In this document: one piece after another, positions 1 through 7,776 of the stretch
Layout: each line of letters opens with the position of its first letter
Numbering within the stretch: the stretch's first letter is position 1
Notes under the pieces: generated by a model
Database searches by the model: none
What the model was told of the DNA's origin: nothing
Seen by the model: only the letters and a program-made list of their open reading frames with translations
Program-made: the position numbers and the translations under genes
DNA from: Streptomyces sp. V1I1
GTDB taxonomy: Bacteria > Actinomycetota > Actinomycetes > Streptomycetales > Streptomycetaceae
Direction of reading: 5' to 3'
DNA: 64,000 bases
Assembly (NCBI RefSeq): GCF_030817355.1
Contig: NZ_JAUSZH010000001.1
Span: 2,412,501 to 2,476,500, forward strand

Positions 1-1
1 C

Positions 2-430
2 ACGCTGCGCCTGGAGGCGGGCATGCCGCTGTACGGGCACGAGCTGACGACCGCGCTGACCCCGTTCGACGCGGGCCTGGGCCGGGTCGTGAAGTTCGAG
101 AAGACGGCCAATGGCGGGCGCTTCGTCGGCCGTGAGGCCCTTGAGGCCGCCGCCGAGCGCGCCGGGAGCAACCCCCCGCGCAAGCTCGTCGGCCTGATCG
201 CCGAGGGGCGCCGGGTCCCCCGCGCCGGTTACCAGGTCCTCGTAGGCGGTCAGGTGATCGGCGAGGTCACCTCGGGCGCCCCGTCGCCGACGCTGGGCAA
301 GCCGATCGCCATCGCGTACGTGGACGCGGCGCACGCCGCTCCCGGCACCGAGGGCGTCGGCGTCGACATCCGCGGCGCCCACGAGCCGTACGAGGTCGTC
401 GCGCTGCCGTTCTACAAGCGCCAGAAGTGA
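2..430 (+). CDS. gcvT: Aminomethyltransferase, glycine cleavage T protein (3' part only)
   Basis: C-terminal part of the T protein, which transfers the methylene group from the H-protein-bound intermediate to tetrahydrofolate and releases ammonia. The frame is open from base 2, so the gene begins before the window; the first residues read [15 protein letters not shown], a typical GcvT stretch, and an ATG at 23 is internal. The rest has the usual C-terminal barrel ([17 protein letters not shown], then [20 protein letters not shown]). It lies 61 bases before gcvH on the same strand, as expected for a gcv operon. Any glycine riboswitch would lie upstream and cannot be seen here. Confidence 0.95.
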   Translation, partial: TLRLEAGMPLYGHELTTALTPFDAGLGRVVKFEKTANGGRFVGREALEAAAERAGSNPPRKLVGLIAEGRRVPRAGYQVLVGGQVIGEVTSGAPSPTLGKPIAIAYVDAAHAAPGTEGVGVDIRGAHEPYEVVALPFYKRQK

Positions 431-491
431 TCTTCAGCACCACACCACGCCCGTTCAGCAGCACTCCCCCGCGTACAGGAGAATTCAGGCC

Positions 492-869
492 ATGAGCAAC
501 CCCCAGCAGCTGCGCTACAGCAAGGAGCACGAGTGGCTGTCGCCCGCCGAGGACGGCGTGTCGACGGTCGGCATCACGGAGCACGCGGCCAACGCGCTCG
601 GCGATGTGGTGTACGTACAGCTCCCGGAGGTCGGTGACACGGTGACCGCGGGCGAGACCTGCGGCGAGCTGGAGTCGACCAAGTCGGTCAGCGACCTGTA
701 CTCGCCGATCAGCGGTGAGGTCGTCGAGGCCAACCAGGACGTGGTGGACGACCCTTCGCTGGTGAACTCCGCCCCCTTCGAGGGCGGCTGGCTCTTCAAG
801 GTTCGCGTCGCGGAGGAGCCGAAGGACCTGCTCTCCGCCGACGAGTACACCGAGTTCTCCGGCTCCTAA
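492..869 (+). CDS. gcvH: Glycine cleavage system H protein
   Basis: Lipoyl carrier protein of 125 residues, the usual length, which shuttles the aminomethyl group between the P, T and L proteins. The lipoylation site is Lys64 in the motif [12 protein letters not shown]. The N-terminal [10 protein letters not shown] is the family signature. The ATG is preceded by AGGAG at 477-481. The gene sits between gcvT and glyA, 11 bases before the glyA start, so the three are probably cotranscribed. Confidence 0.97.
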   Translation: MSNPQQLRYSKEHEWLSPAEDGVSTVGITEHAANALGDVVYVQLPEVGDTVTAGETCGELESTKSVSDLYSPISGEVVEANQDVVDDPSLVNSAPFEGGWLFKVRVAEEPKDLLSADEYTEFSGS

Positions 870-880
870 GGACGTATGGC

Positions 881-2143
881 ATGTCTGTTCTCAACACCCC
901 TCTCCATGAACTGGACCCCGACGTCGCCGCCGCTGTCGACGCCGAGCTCCACCGTCAGCAGTCCACCCTCGAGATGATCGCCTCGGAGAACTTCGCTCCG
1001 GTCGCGGTCATGGAGGCGCAGGGCTCCGTCCTCACCAACAAGTACGCCGAGGGCTACCCCGGCCGCCGCTACTACGGCGGCTGCGAGCACGTCGATGTCG
1101 TCGAGCAGATCGCCATCGACCGCATCAAGGAGCTCTTCGGCGCCGAGCACGCCAACGTCCAGCCGCACTCGGGCGCCCAGGCGAACGCGGCCGCGATGTT
1201 CGCGCTACTCAAGCCGGGCGACACGATCATGGGTCTGAACCTCGCCCACGGCGGGCACCTGACCCACGGCATGAAGATCAACTTCTCCGGCAAGCTTTAC
1301 AACGTGGTCGCGTACCACGTCGACGACGCCACCGGTCAGGTCGACATGGCCGAGGTCGAACGGCTCGCCAAGGAGTCGAAGCCGAAGCTGATCGTGGCCG
1401 GCTGGTCCGCGTACCCGCGTCACCTGGACTTCGCGGCCTTCCGCCGGATCGCCGACGAGGTCGGCGCGTATCTGATGGTCGACATGGCCCACTTCGCGGG
1501 TCTCGTCGCCGCCGGACTGCACCCCAACCCGGTGCCGCACGCCCATGTCGTCACCACGACCACGCACAAGACCCTCGGCGGTCCGCGCGGCGGTGTGATC
1601 CTGTCCACGCAGGAGCTCGCCAAGAAGATCAACTCAGCAGTCTTCCCGGGCCAGCAGGGCGGTCCGCTGGAGCACGTCATCGCGGCGAAGGCGGTCGCGT
1701 TCAAGGTCGCGGCGTCCGAGGAGTTCCAGGAGCGCCAGCAGCGCACCATCGACGGCGCCCGGATCCTCGCCGCGCGTCTCGTCCGGGACGATGTGACCGA
1801 GCACGGCGTCTCCGTCCTGTCGGGCGGCACCGATGTGCACCTGGTCCTGGTCGACCTGCGCAACTCCGAGCTGGACGGCCAGCAGGCCGAGGACCGGCTC
1901 CACGAGGTGGGCATCACCGTCAACCGGAACGCCATTCCGAACGACCCGCGGCCGCCGATGGTCACCTCGGGTCTGCGGATCGGCACCCCGGCGCTGGCCA
2001 CCCGCGGTTTCCAGGACGAGGACTTCCGTGAGGTTGCCGACATCATCGCCGAGGCGCTGAAGCCGTCGTACGACACTCAGGCGCTGAGCGCCCGGGTCTC
2101 GGCGCTGGCCGCGAAGCACCCGCTTTACCCCGGCCTGAAGTAG
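881..2143 (+). CDS. glyA: Serine hydroxymethyltransferase
   Basis: PLP enzyme of 420 residues that interconverts serine and glycine with tetrahydrofolate as the one-carbon acceptor. The Schiff-base lysine lies in [14 protein letters not shown]. Other SHMT hallmarks are [17 protein letters not shown] near the N-terminus, [16 protein letters not shown], and [13 protein letters not shown] with the PLP-contacting Asp and His. Length and start agree with the family. It follows gcvH by 11 bases, which couples glycine cleavage to serine synthesis. A perfect tandem repeat follows the stop directly, then a hairpin. Confidence 0.97.
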   Translation: MSVLNTPLHELDPDVAAAVDAELHRQQSTLEMIASENFAPVAVMEAQGSVLTNKYAEGYPGRRYYGGCEHVDVVEQIAIDRIKELFGAEHANVQPHSGAQANAAAMFALLKPGDTIMGLNLAHGGHLTHGMKINFSGKLYNVVAYHVDDATGQVDMAEVERLAKESKPKLIVAGWSAYPRHLDFAAFRRIADEVGAYLMVDMAHFAGLVAAGLHPNPVPHAHVVTTTTHKTLGGPRGGVILSTQELAKKINSAVFPGQQGGPLEHVIAAKAVAFKVAASEEFQERQQRTIDGARILAARLVRDDVTEHGVSVLSGGTDVHLVLVDLRNSELDGQQAEDRLHEVGITVNRNAIPNDPRPPMVTSGLRIGTPALATRGFQDEDFREVADIIAEALKPSYDTQALSARVSALAAKHPLYPGLK

Positions 2144-2149
2144 TTCCGT

Positions 2150-2179
2150 ACGCTTTTGTACGAAACGCTTTTGTACGAA
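2150..2179 (+). repeat. Perfect 15-bp tandem duplication behind the glyA stop
   Basis: ACGCTTTTGTACGAA occurs twice head to tail (2150-2164 and 2165-2179), starting seven bases after the glyA stop. No function is apparent. It is one of several short tandem repeats in this window that follow a stop codon. Confidence 0.9.
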
Positions 2180-2184
2180 CCCGT

Positions 2185-2222
2185 GGGGCACCGCGCACAC
2201 TGGACAGTGCGCGCGGTGCCCC
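2185..2222 (+). terminator. Hairpin between glyA and sdaA
   Basis: GGGGCACCGCGC (2185-2196) pairs with GCGCGGTGCCCC (2211-2222) across a 14-base loop. There is no T run, which is common for Streptomyces terminators. It probably ends or attenuates the gcv-glyA transcript ahead of sdaA. Confidence 0.65.
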
Positions 2223-2305
2223 GCACCGTGTGCCCCGCTGTACCCCGCTCGCTTCTGCACCACCCCGGCAGACAACGGCGTCTACCAACCATCTAGGAGT
2301 TCTCC

Positions 2306-3673
2306 GTGGCCATCTCGGTCTTCGACCTGTTCTCGATCGGCATCGGCCCGTCCAGCTCCCACACGGTCGGCCCGATGCGCGCCGCCGCCATGTTCGCCCG
2401 GCGGCTCAAGAACGAGGGCATGCTGGCCCACACCGCCGCCATACGCGCAGAGCTCTTCGGCTCCCTGGGCGCGACCGGCCACGGCCACGGCACTCCCAAG
2501 GCGGTCCTGCTCGGCCTGGAGGGCAATTCTCCCCGTACCGTCGACGTCGAGACCGCGGACGCGCAGGTCGAGCGCATCCGTACCAGCGGCCGGATCAGTC
2601 TGCTCGGCAGCCACGAGATCGGCTTCGACTTCGACAAGGATCTGGTCCTGCACCGCCGCAAGGCGCTGCCGTACCACGCCAACGGCATGACGATCTTCGC
2701 GTACGACGCCGAGGGCGCGACGGTGCTGGAAAAGACGTACTACTCGGTGGGCGGCGGCTTCGTCGTTGACGAGGACGCTGTCGGCGAGGACCGGATCAAG
2801 CTCGACGACACCGTGCTGAAGTACCCCTTCCGCACCGGTGACGAGCTGCTGCGGCTCGCCCAGGAGAACGGTCTGTCCATCTCCGCGCTGATGCTGGAGA
2901 ACGAGAAGGCCTGGCGCTCCGAGGAGGAGATCCGCGAGGGCCTGCTGGAGATCTGGCGGGTCATGCAGGCCTGTGTCTCGCGCGGCATGTCCCGCGAGGG
3001 CATCCTGCCCGGCGGTCTCAAGGTCCGCCGCCGTGCGGCCAACTCGGCCCGCCAGCTGCGCGCCGAGGGCGACGCGCTGGCCCGCTCCATGGAGTGGATC
3101 ACGCTGTACGCGATGGCCGTGAACGAGGAGAACGCCGCGGGCGGCCGGGTGGTCACCGCCCCCACCAACGGCGCCGCGGGCATCATCCCGGCCGTGCTGC
3201 ACTACTACATGAACTTCGTGCCCGGCGCCGACGAGGAGGGCGTGGTCCGCTTCCTGCTGGCCGCGAGCGCGATCGGCATGCTCTTCAAGGAGAACGCCTC
3301 CATCTCCGGCGCCGAGGTCGGCTGCCAGGGCGAGGTCGGTTCCGCCTGCTCGATGGCTGCGGGCGCGCTCGCCGAGGTGCTGGGCGGGACCCCTGAGCAG
3401 GTCGAGAACGCCGCGGAGATCGGCATGGAGCACAACCTCGGCCTGACCTGCGACCCGGTCGGCGGCCTGGTCCAGATTCCGTGCATCGAGCGCAACGGCA
3501 TGGCTGCGGTGAAGGCCGTGACGGCGGCGAGAATGGCGATGCGCGGCGACGGCAGCCACAAGGTCTCGCTGGACAAGGTCATCAAGACGATGAAGGACAC
3601 CGGCGCGGACATGTCGGTGAAGTACAAGGAGACCGCGCGCGGCGGCCTCGCGGTGAACATCATCGAATGCTGA
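2306..3673 (+). CDS. sdaA: L-serine ammonia-lyase (iron-sulfur type)
   Basis: Converts L-serine to pyruvate and ammonia with a [4Fe-4S] cluster. The protein has 455 residues, the single-chain type with N-terminal beta domain and C-terminal alpha domain. Candidate cluster cysteines lie in [15 protein letters not shown] and in [15 protein letters not shown]. The N-terminal [19 protein letters not shown] is diagnostic. The GTG start at 2306 has TAGGAG at 2294-2299. It is downstream of glyA, so the cell can make serine from glycine and drain it to pyruvate. The stop lies inside the first unit of a degenerate tandem repeat. Confidence 0.96.
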   Translation: MAISVFDLFSIGIGPSSSHTVGPMRAAAMFARRLKNEGMLAHTAAIRAELFGSLGATGHGHGTPKAVLLGLEGNSPRTVDVETADAQVERIRTSGRISLLGSHEIGFDFDKDLVLHRRKALPYHANGMTIFAYDAEGATVLEKTYYSVGGGFVVDEDAVGEDRIKLDDTVLKYPFRTGDELLRLAQENGLSISALMLENEKAWRSEEEIREGLLEIWRVMQACVSRGMSREGILPGGLKVRRRAANSARQLRAEGDALARSMEWITLYAMAVNEENAAGGRVVTAPTNGAAGIIPAVLHYYMNFVPGADEEGVVRFLLAASAIGMLFKENASISGAEVGCQGEVGSACSMAAGALAEVLGGTPEQVENAAEIGMEHNLGLTCDPVGGLVQIPCIERNGMAAVKAVTAARMAMRGDGSHKVSLDKVIKTMKDTGADMSVKYKETARGGLAVNIIEC

Positions 3674-3728
3674 GCATCGTCGGTGCTGAGCTTCATCGAG
3701 TGCTGAGCATCATCCGCTGCTGAGCCGG
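3668..3728 (+). repeat. Degenerate ~17-bp tandem repeat over and behind the sdaA stop
   Basis: Four copies begin TGCTGAGC (3668, 3684, 3701 and 3718), spaced 16 to 17 bases apart; the first three share TGCTGAGCWTCRTC and the last is short. Each unit contains TGA, and the first supplies the sdaA stop codon. Confidence 0.75.
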
Positions 3729-3903
3729 TGCGAAGACCTCGGCGGGTCAAGTCGGTTCACGCGAATTCACCCGCACGGGGGAGTTTTCTGAGCTCCGAAC
3801 GTTTTTTCACCCCCGTGCGCCCGAAACCTCGCACTAGCCTCCCAGCCAGTACGCCCAACCCCAGGTGGCCACATCGGGCTCGCCGCAGCAAGGAGAAACA
3901 GCC

Positions 3904-4296
3904 ATGGCCGAGGGGCTGACTTCCACGTCGTCCGGCTTACACGCACCCCTCCCCGGACCGTACGGCCGGGCCTACCGCACCCGGGGCCGTACCGTCGTCG
4001 AGCTGCACGGGGAGGTCGACATCGCCGCGGCGAAGCCCATCGGGGCCTATCTGGACGTGGTCACCGCCGTCCGCGGCCACCATGTGGTGGTCGATCTGAC
4101 GCATGTGGCGTTCTTCGACTGCTCGGGACTGGCCCTGCTGTGCCGCGCGCGGCGGCGTACCGCCGAGAACGGCGGGCGGATGTGGGTGGTGTGCGACCGC
4201 CCGGCGATTCTGCGCGTGTTCCGGGCGGGCGCGGTGCTCGAAGTGCTCCGTACGCTGCCGACGCTGGACGGGGCCCTGGCGGCCGAGGACTGGTGA
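3904..4296 (+). CDS. STAS-domain anti-sigma-factor antagonist
   Basis: Small SpoIIAA/RsbV-like protein of 130 residues. Its core reads VVELHGEVDIAAAKPIGAYL and VVVDLTHVAFFDCSGLALLCRARR, where the DCSGL loop carries the serine that is phosphorylated by a partner kinase in this family. I chose the ATG at 3904 because AAGGAG lies at 3890-3895; an in-frame ATG at 3865 has no such site. Proteins of this kind release a sigma factor by binding its anti-sigma kinase. No partner is adjacent; the nearest RsbW-like ATPase is at 10124-10627, and a link is only a guess. Confidence 0.88.
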   Translation: MAEGLTSTSSGLHAPLPGPYGRAYRTRGRTVVELHGEVDIAAAKPIGAYLDVVTAVRGHHVVVDLTHVAFFDCSGLALLCRARRRTAENGGRMWVVCDRPAILRVFRAGAVLEVLRTLPTLDGALAAEDW

Positions 4297-4324
4297 ACTC
4301 CGGCGGTCCGGGGCCTGGCCGGGG

Positions 4325-4363
4325 AGCCTCCCCCAGAGCCTTCGGCCTGGGAGGTGCCCCCCG
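4325..4363. repeat. Dispersed C-rich hairpin repeat, copy A
   Basis: CTCCCCCAGAGCCTTCGG followed by CCTGGGAGGTGCCCCC folds into an imperfect hairpin. Related copies lie at 7503-7532, 7691-7720 (inverted) and 14525-14564. All are intergenic. It may also help terminate the convergent STAS and EF-hand transcripts. Confidence 0.6.
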
Positions 4364-4380
4364 GTGGATCATGCCTTGCT

Positions 4381-4420
4381 CAGCCCTTGTCAGCCCTTGT
4401 CAGCCCTTGTCAGCCCTTGC
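4381..4420. repeat. 10-bp tandem repeat, four copies, at the end of the EF-hand gene
   Basis: CAGCCCTTGT is repeated three times exactly, followed by CAGCCCTTGC. Read on the minus strand each unit contains TGA, and the EF-hand gene stops inside the array. A flanking AGCCTTGC-like sequence at 4373-4380 suggests a fifth decayed unit. Confidence 0.88.
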
Positions 4421-4625
4421 TGAGCGAGGCCCAGAACTCCTCGAACGTCAACTGACCGTCGCCGTTCGTGTCCTTGGTCTTGATCACTGCCTCGGCGACC
4501 GTCTCGGTGACATTGAAGTCCCCCAGCTGCGCCATCACGCTCTTGTACTCCGCCGCCGTGATCAGGCCGTCGCCGTTCACGTCGTACCGCTCGAACGCCC
4601 GGCGCGCCTCTTCGATGTCGGCCAC
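4410..4625 (-). CDS. EF-hand calcium-binding protein (CabC-like)
   Basis: Small acidic protein of 71 residues with two EF-hands: DVNGDGLITAAE at residues 15-26 and DTNGDGQLTFEE at 52-63, both with the Asp/Asn/Asp and terminal Glu needed for Ca2+. I chose the GTG at 4625, read as VADIEEARR, because AAGGGG lies about 8 bases upstream on that strand and it matches the CabC N-terminus as I recall it; an ATG at 4649 would add eight residues. S. coelicolor CabC influences spore germination and aerial growth by buffering calcium. The 3' end runs into a tandem repeat. Confidence 0.9.
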   Translation of the reverse strand: MADIEEARRAFERYDVNGDGLITAAEYKSVMAQLGDFNVTETVAEAVIKTKDTNGDGQLTFEEFWASLSKG

Positions 4626-4707
4626 TGCTTCCGCCCCTTCTTGGTGCATTACTGACGGAGGTCAGATTAACGGCCTGGTGGAGACTTGGGGCGAGGAGGT
4701 ACGCGGG

Positions 4708-5346
4708 ATGAGCGACGCACTGGCGAGGATCCTGGCAGCCGCGGCGGCCGGGGAGTTCCCGCCACCGGACGGTTCCACAACCGTGGTCGGGCAGCCGAAC
4801 GCGCGCGACGCGGGCGTGGTGGCGTTCACCGCGCACTCGGTGATCTTCACGGACGAGGATCCGGAGTGGGTACGGGCCGAGCTCGCCGCGACCGACTCCG
4901 ACCGGCTTGCCGCCGCGATGAACCCGGCGTTCCTGGCCGCCATGCTGGCCCGCACCGGCCGCTCGATGAACACCATCGACATGCTGACGGTCGCCGCGGC
5001 GCTGCCGGGCAGGCCCGATCTCGAGCTGCGTGAGATCGAGGACCCGGACCACCCGCGAGTGGCGCGGGCCCTGAAGTTCCGTGACGGCGTACGGGTCTGG
5101 GCCGCCGCAGGCGGAGTGGTGGTGCTCGGCCGGGGTGTGGCCGGCCGCTGGGAGACCGCGATCGAGGTGGACGAACGGGCACGCGGCCTCGGTCTGGGCG
5201 TGGCGCTCGCTCTGGCGGCACGCCATCTGGTGCCGGACTCCGTGGTGTGGGCCCAGCAGTCGCCGGGGAACGCCCGCAGCGTGCGGACGTTCCAGGCCGC
5301 GGGCTTCAGACCGGTGGGCTCCGAGGCGCTGTTCGTGGCCGGCTGA
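4708..5346 (+). CDS. GNAT-family N-acetyltransferase
   Basis: Predicted acetyl-CoA-dependent acetyltransferase of 212 residues. The acetyl-CoA loop is RARGLGLGVALALAARHL, followed by the last strand and helix NARSVRTFQAAGFRPVGSEALFVAG, typical of GNAT. The N-terminal half is an Ala-rich helical region less like other GNATs. The ATG at 4708 has GAGGAGG at 4693-4699; the reading frame stays open back to 4468, but that part lies opposite the EF-hand gene. The substrate cannot be told. A hairpin follows the gene. Confidence 0.85.
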   Translation: MSDALARILAAAAAGEFPPPDGSTTVVGQPNARDAGVVAFTAHSVIFTDEDPEWVRAELAATDSDRLAAAMNPAFLAAMLARTGRSMNTIDMLTVAAALPGRPDLELREIEDPDHPRVARALKFRDGVRVWAAAGGVVVLGRGVAGRWETAIEVDERARGLGLGVALALAARHLVPDSVVWAQQSPGNARSVRTFQAAGFRPVGSEALFVAG

Positions 5347-5380
5347 ACAGACGACAGAAAAGGCTTCAACTACCTTTTCC

Positions 5381-5409
5381 GTAGGGCGGAAGATGATTTT
5401 CCGCCCTAC
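5381..5409 (+). terminator. Hairpin between the acetyltransferase and the CDPS gene
   Basis: GTAGGGCGGAA (5381-5391) pairs perfectly with TTCCGCCCTAC (5399-5409) over a 7-base loop. It separates the GNAT gene from the CDPS transcription unit and suggests the CDPS has its own promoter in 5410-5474. Confidence 0.75.
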
Positions 5410-5474
5410 TGGATGCAGTTCTGGCCAAATCCCCGAGGAGAATTCGTCACTCTCCGCCGACGGGAGATAACTTC

Positions 5475-6707
5475 ATGCCGTCGCCGCCACACCAGGAGCA
5501 CAGGGCTCCCAGGGACAAGCGGCGCAAAGGTGATGTCATCGTGACGATCACAACCGACTCCTTCTCGGTCCGGCCCTTCACCCGTAACTGTCACATCATT
5601 TGGGACGAGGGCGACCATGTCCTGATCGAGGTTTCCCCGGGGAACAGCTATTTCTCCGCCCGCCGGATCACGGAACTCACACGCTGGGCGGCCCCGCGTT
5701 CCACCGCGGTGGACATCGTCTACGCCGATCTGCATGTGGCAGCCGTCTTCGCTTCATTGGGCCACGCTCCCGAACAAGCCGCCCGGCGCGCGGCCAAGGA
5801 GCTCAAGGCGGTACGCAGGCGAATTGTCGGCGGAGTGGCGGCGGCCGGGCCGCCGGGCCGCCGGATCGGTGTGCGGGCGCTGTCGGAGTTCTCCGACGAT
5901 CGGGTCTACGCGCTGCTGCACCGGCGGGTCCAGCACTTCCTCGCCACCGACGATGAATTCCGCAAGAGCTGCGACCTCATGGTTCAGCAGTTCCTGGCGC
6001 CCAAACTGGCAGCCGGTGAATCCATCTCCCCCGAGCAGCGGTCCGCCTGTCTCGACTACATAGCCGCCGAACTCCCCTTCTTCCTCGACACTCCGGGGAT
6101 TCTCGGCGTCCCTTCCTCCGTCTCCTGCTATAACGCGCTGATGCCGCTGACGGAACTTCTCTTCTCGAAGGGCGGCGGGCTACGAGTCGCCCGCAATCAG
6201 GCCTATGCCGTCGTACGGCCCGAAGCACCCGAAGCACCCGAAAGGAGCGCGCGGACCATGACCCCCAATCCCGAGCAGCTTGATTTCCCGCTCTCCCGGC
6301 GCGGTGATGTGCTCCCCGCCGAGTGCTCCTGGCTGCGCGAGAAACAGCCGGTGGCCAGGGTGCGTACGCTCACCGGCGACAGCGCCTGGCTGGTGAGCAG
6401 TTACGCGCTGGCCAAGCAAATTCTGGATGACGAGCGGTTCAGCCTCAAGGACACGGCCGCTCCCGGAGTGCCCCGGCAGTACGCGCTGACGATCCCGCCC
6501 GAGGTCGTCAACAACATGGGGAACATCAGCAGCACGGGGCTGCGCGGCGCGGTGATGAAGGCGCTCAGCCCACGGGCCGACGGCCTGCAGGAGTGGCTGC
6601 GCGCCAAGGCCGACGAACTCGTCGACGGCCTGCTGGCCGAGGGACCCCGGTCGACTTCCGGGCGGGGTTCGCAGACCCGTTCTCGGCTGCCCTGCACTGC
6701 AAGGTGA
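5475..6707 (+). CDS. tRNA-dependent cyclodipeptide synthase in frame with a P450 N-terminus
   Basis: CDPSs join amino acids from two aminoacyl-tRNAs into a diketopiperazine. Residues 38-249 align with AlbC as I recall it: HVLIEVSPGNSYFS holds the nucleophile Ser54 (AlbC Ser37) and Asn57; YIAAELPFF gives Tyr195 and Glu199 (AlbC Tyr178, Glu182); VPSSVSCYN gives Tyr219. The His after that Tyr in NYH-type enzymes is Asn220 here. There is no stop after AYAVVRP: the frame runs through EAPEAPERSART into the P450 start (Met262) and ends at 6707 only because of a frameshift near 6641. GGGAG precedes the ATG at 5475; a GTG at 5541 with AAAGGTGAT is an alternative start. Cyclo(Tyr-Tyr) is a possible product by analogy with Rv2275, but specificity is not readable here. 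Confidence 0.88.
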   Translation: MPSPPHQEHRAPRDKRRKGDVIVTITTDSFSVRPFTRNCHIIWDEGDHVLIEVSPGNSYFSARRITELTRWAAPRSTAVDIVYADLHVAAVFASLGHAPEQAARRAAKELKAVRRRIVGGVAAAGPPGRRIGVRALSEFSDDRVYALLHRRVQHFLATDDEFRKSCDLMVQQFLAPKLAAGESISPEQRSACLDYIAAELPFFLDTPGILGVPSSVSCYNALMPLTELLFSKGGGLRVARNQAYAVVRPEAPEAPERSARTMTPNPEQLDFPLSRRGDVLPAECSWLREKQPVARVRTLTGDSAWLVSSYALAKQILDDERFSLKDTAAPGVPRQYALTIPPEVVNNMGNISSTGLRGAVMKALSPRADGLQEWLRAKADELVDGLLAEGPRSTSGRGSQTRSRLPCTAR

Positions 6708-7444
6708 TCGGGGTGCCGTTCGCCGACTGGCGGCGGCTGATGTCGGGGCTCGACATCGCCTTCATGACCAGCGTCCGGCCTTTCGACGGGGCGAGCCTCA
6801 ACTGGTACAAGGACCTCGGCCATATGGTCGACCGGCTCAACTCCCCCGAGCGCACCGGTCTACTGGCCGCGCTGGCGGCGCTGCGCGAGGACGCGGAATC
6901 CGCGCATCTTACGGACGAGATGCTGGCGACCGTCGCCGTGTCGCTGTTCGGCGCGGGCGCGGTCTCCACCTCCGCCTTCCTGGTCCTGGCCGTGCTGGCG
7001 CTGCTCCAGCGCCCCGAGCTGATCGGGTACCTGCGGGACCACCCGGAGCGCATGGGGCCCGCCGTCGACGAGCTGCTGCGCTGGAATCTCTCGATCGGCG
7101 ACGGACTGCCGCGGCTCGCCCTCGCCGATGTCCGGCTCGGTGAAGTCCTCGTCCGCAAGGGCGAGTTGGTGCTGGTCCTGGTGGAGGGGGCGAACTTCGA
7201 CCCGGAGGTCTTCGAGAACCCCGAGCGCCTCGACCTGGAGCGGGCGCACAATCCGCATCTCTCGTTCGGGGGCGGCCGCCACTTCTGTCCGGCGTCCGGC
7301 CTGGGGCGGCTGCACGCCGAGACCGCGCTGGCGGCGATCGTGGAGCGGCTGCCGCGGCTGCGGCTCGCCGTACCGGATGAGCAGTTGGTGTGGCGTACGG
7401 GCTTCATCAAACGGCTGCCGGAGCGGCTGCCGGTGCTGTGGTGA
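6258..7444 (+). pseudogene. CYP121-like cytochrome P450, one-base frameshift
   Basis: P450 expected to oxidise the cyclodipeptide. With one extra G in the GGG run at 6641-6643 the two frames join as AEGTPVDFRAGFADP and give 395 residues, close to the CYP121 length as I recall it. Motifs: I-helix FGAGAVSTSAFL, which resembles CYP121; ELLR for ExxR; heme loop LSFGGGRHFCPASGLGR with the Cys codon at 7286-7288. CYP121 has HFCPGSALGR at this place. Its own ATG at 6258 is preceded by AAAGGAG at 6241-6247, so it can be translated alone as well as by read-through from the CDPS. The break lies before the I-helix, so as written no heme domain is made. Sequencing error, recent mutation or frameshifting are all possible. 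Confidence 0.85.
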
Positions 7445-7502
7445 GGCGGGGCCCTGCGGTGAGCCGTTAACCGGGGCTCCGCCCCAGACCCCGCGCCTCA
7501 AA

Positions 7503-7720
7503 CTCCCCCAGACTTCGTCCGGGGGGACCCCCACGAGGCTGATTTTCGGGGCTCCGCCCCGGGCCCCGCTCCTCCGCCGGAGGGGCTTGATTTCAGCCCG
7601 TCCGGAACCGCGACTCAATCGCCGGCGGGGCTTGAATTTCCCGCCGGTCGGCCTGAAACTCCAGGCCGACCGGCGGAAATCAAGCCCGTTGGGGTCCCCC
7701 GGACGAAGTCTGGGGGGGGA
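7503..7720. repeat. Inverted pair of C-rich hairpin repeats (copies B and C)
   Basis: CTCCCCCAGACTTCGTCCGG followed by GGGGACCCCC at 7503-7532 recurs in reverse orientation at 7691-7720. Together they bracket about 160 bases that also hold a perfect hairpin. The stretch 7445-7776 contains no gene; it separates the P450 from a convergent gene and is built almost wholly of such elements. Confidence 0.75.
7631..7686. terminator. Bidirectional terminator-like hairpin between convergent genes
   Basis: CCGCCGGTCGGCCTG (7641-7655) pairs perfectly with CAGGCCGACCGGCGG (7662-7676) over a 6-base loop. Beyond a mismatch the pairing resumes with TTT/AAA and GGGCTTGA/TCAAGCCC. It sits between the plus-strand P450 and the minus-strand propeller gene. 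Confidence 0.85.
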
Positions 7721-7776
7721 GATTGAGGACACGGCCGGAGGCCGTACGGGGGCCGGGGACTCGCACCGCACTCGTC

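Noticed and set aside
1..22. Glycine riboswitch for the gcv genes
   Set aside because: It would lie upstream of gcvT, outside the window.
4381..4420. CRISPR-like array
   Set aside because: Ten-base units directly abut with no spacers and no cas genes; it is a simple tandem repeat.
6636..6660. Programmed frameshift in the P450 as first choice
   Set aside because: No slippery heptamer or downstream structure was evident, and another gene in the window has the same kind of one-base break, so error is the simpler reading.
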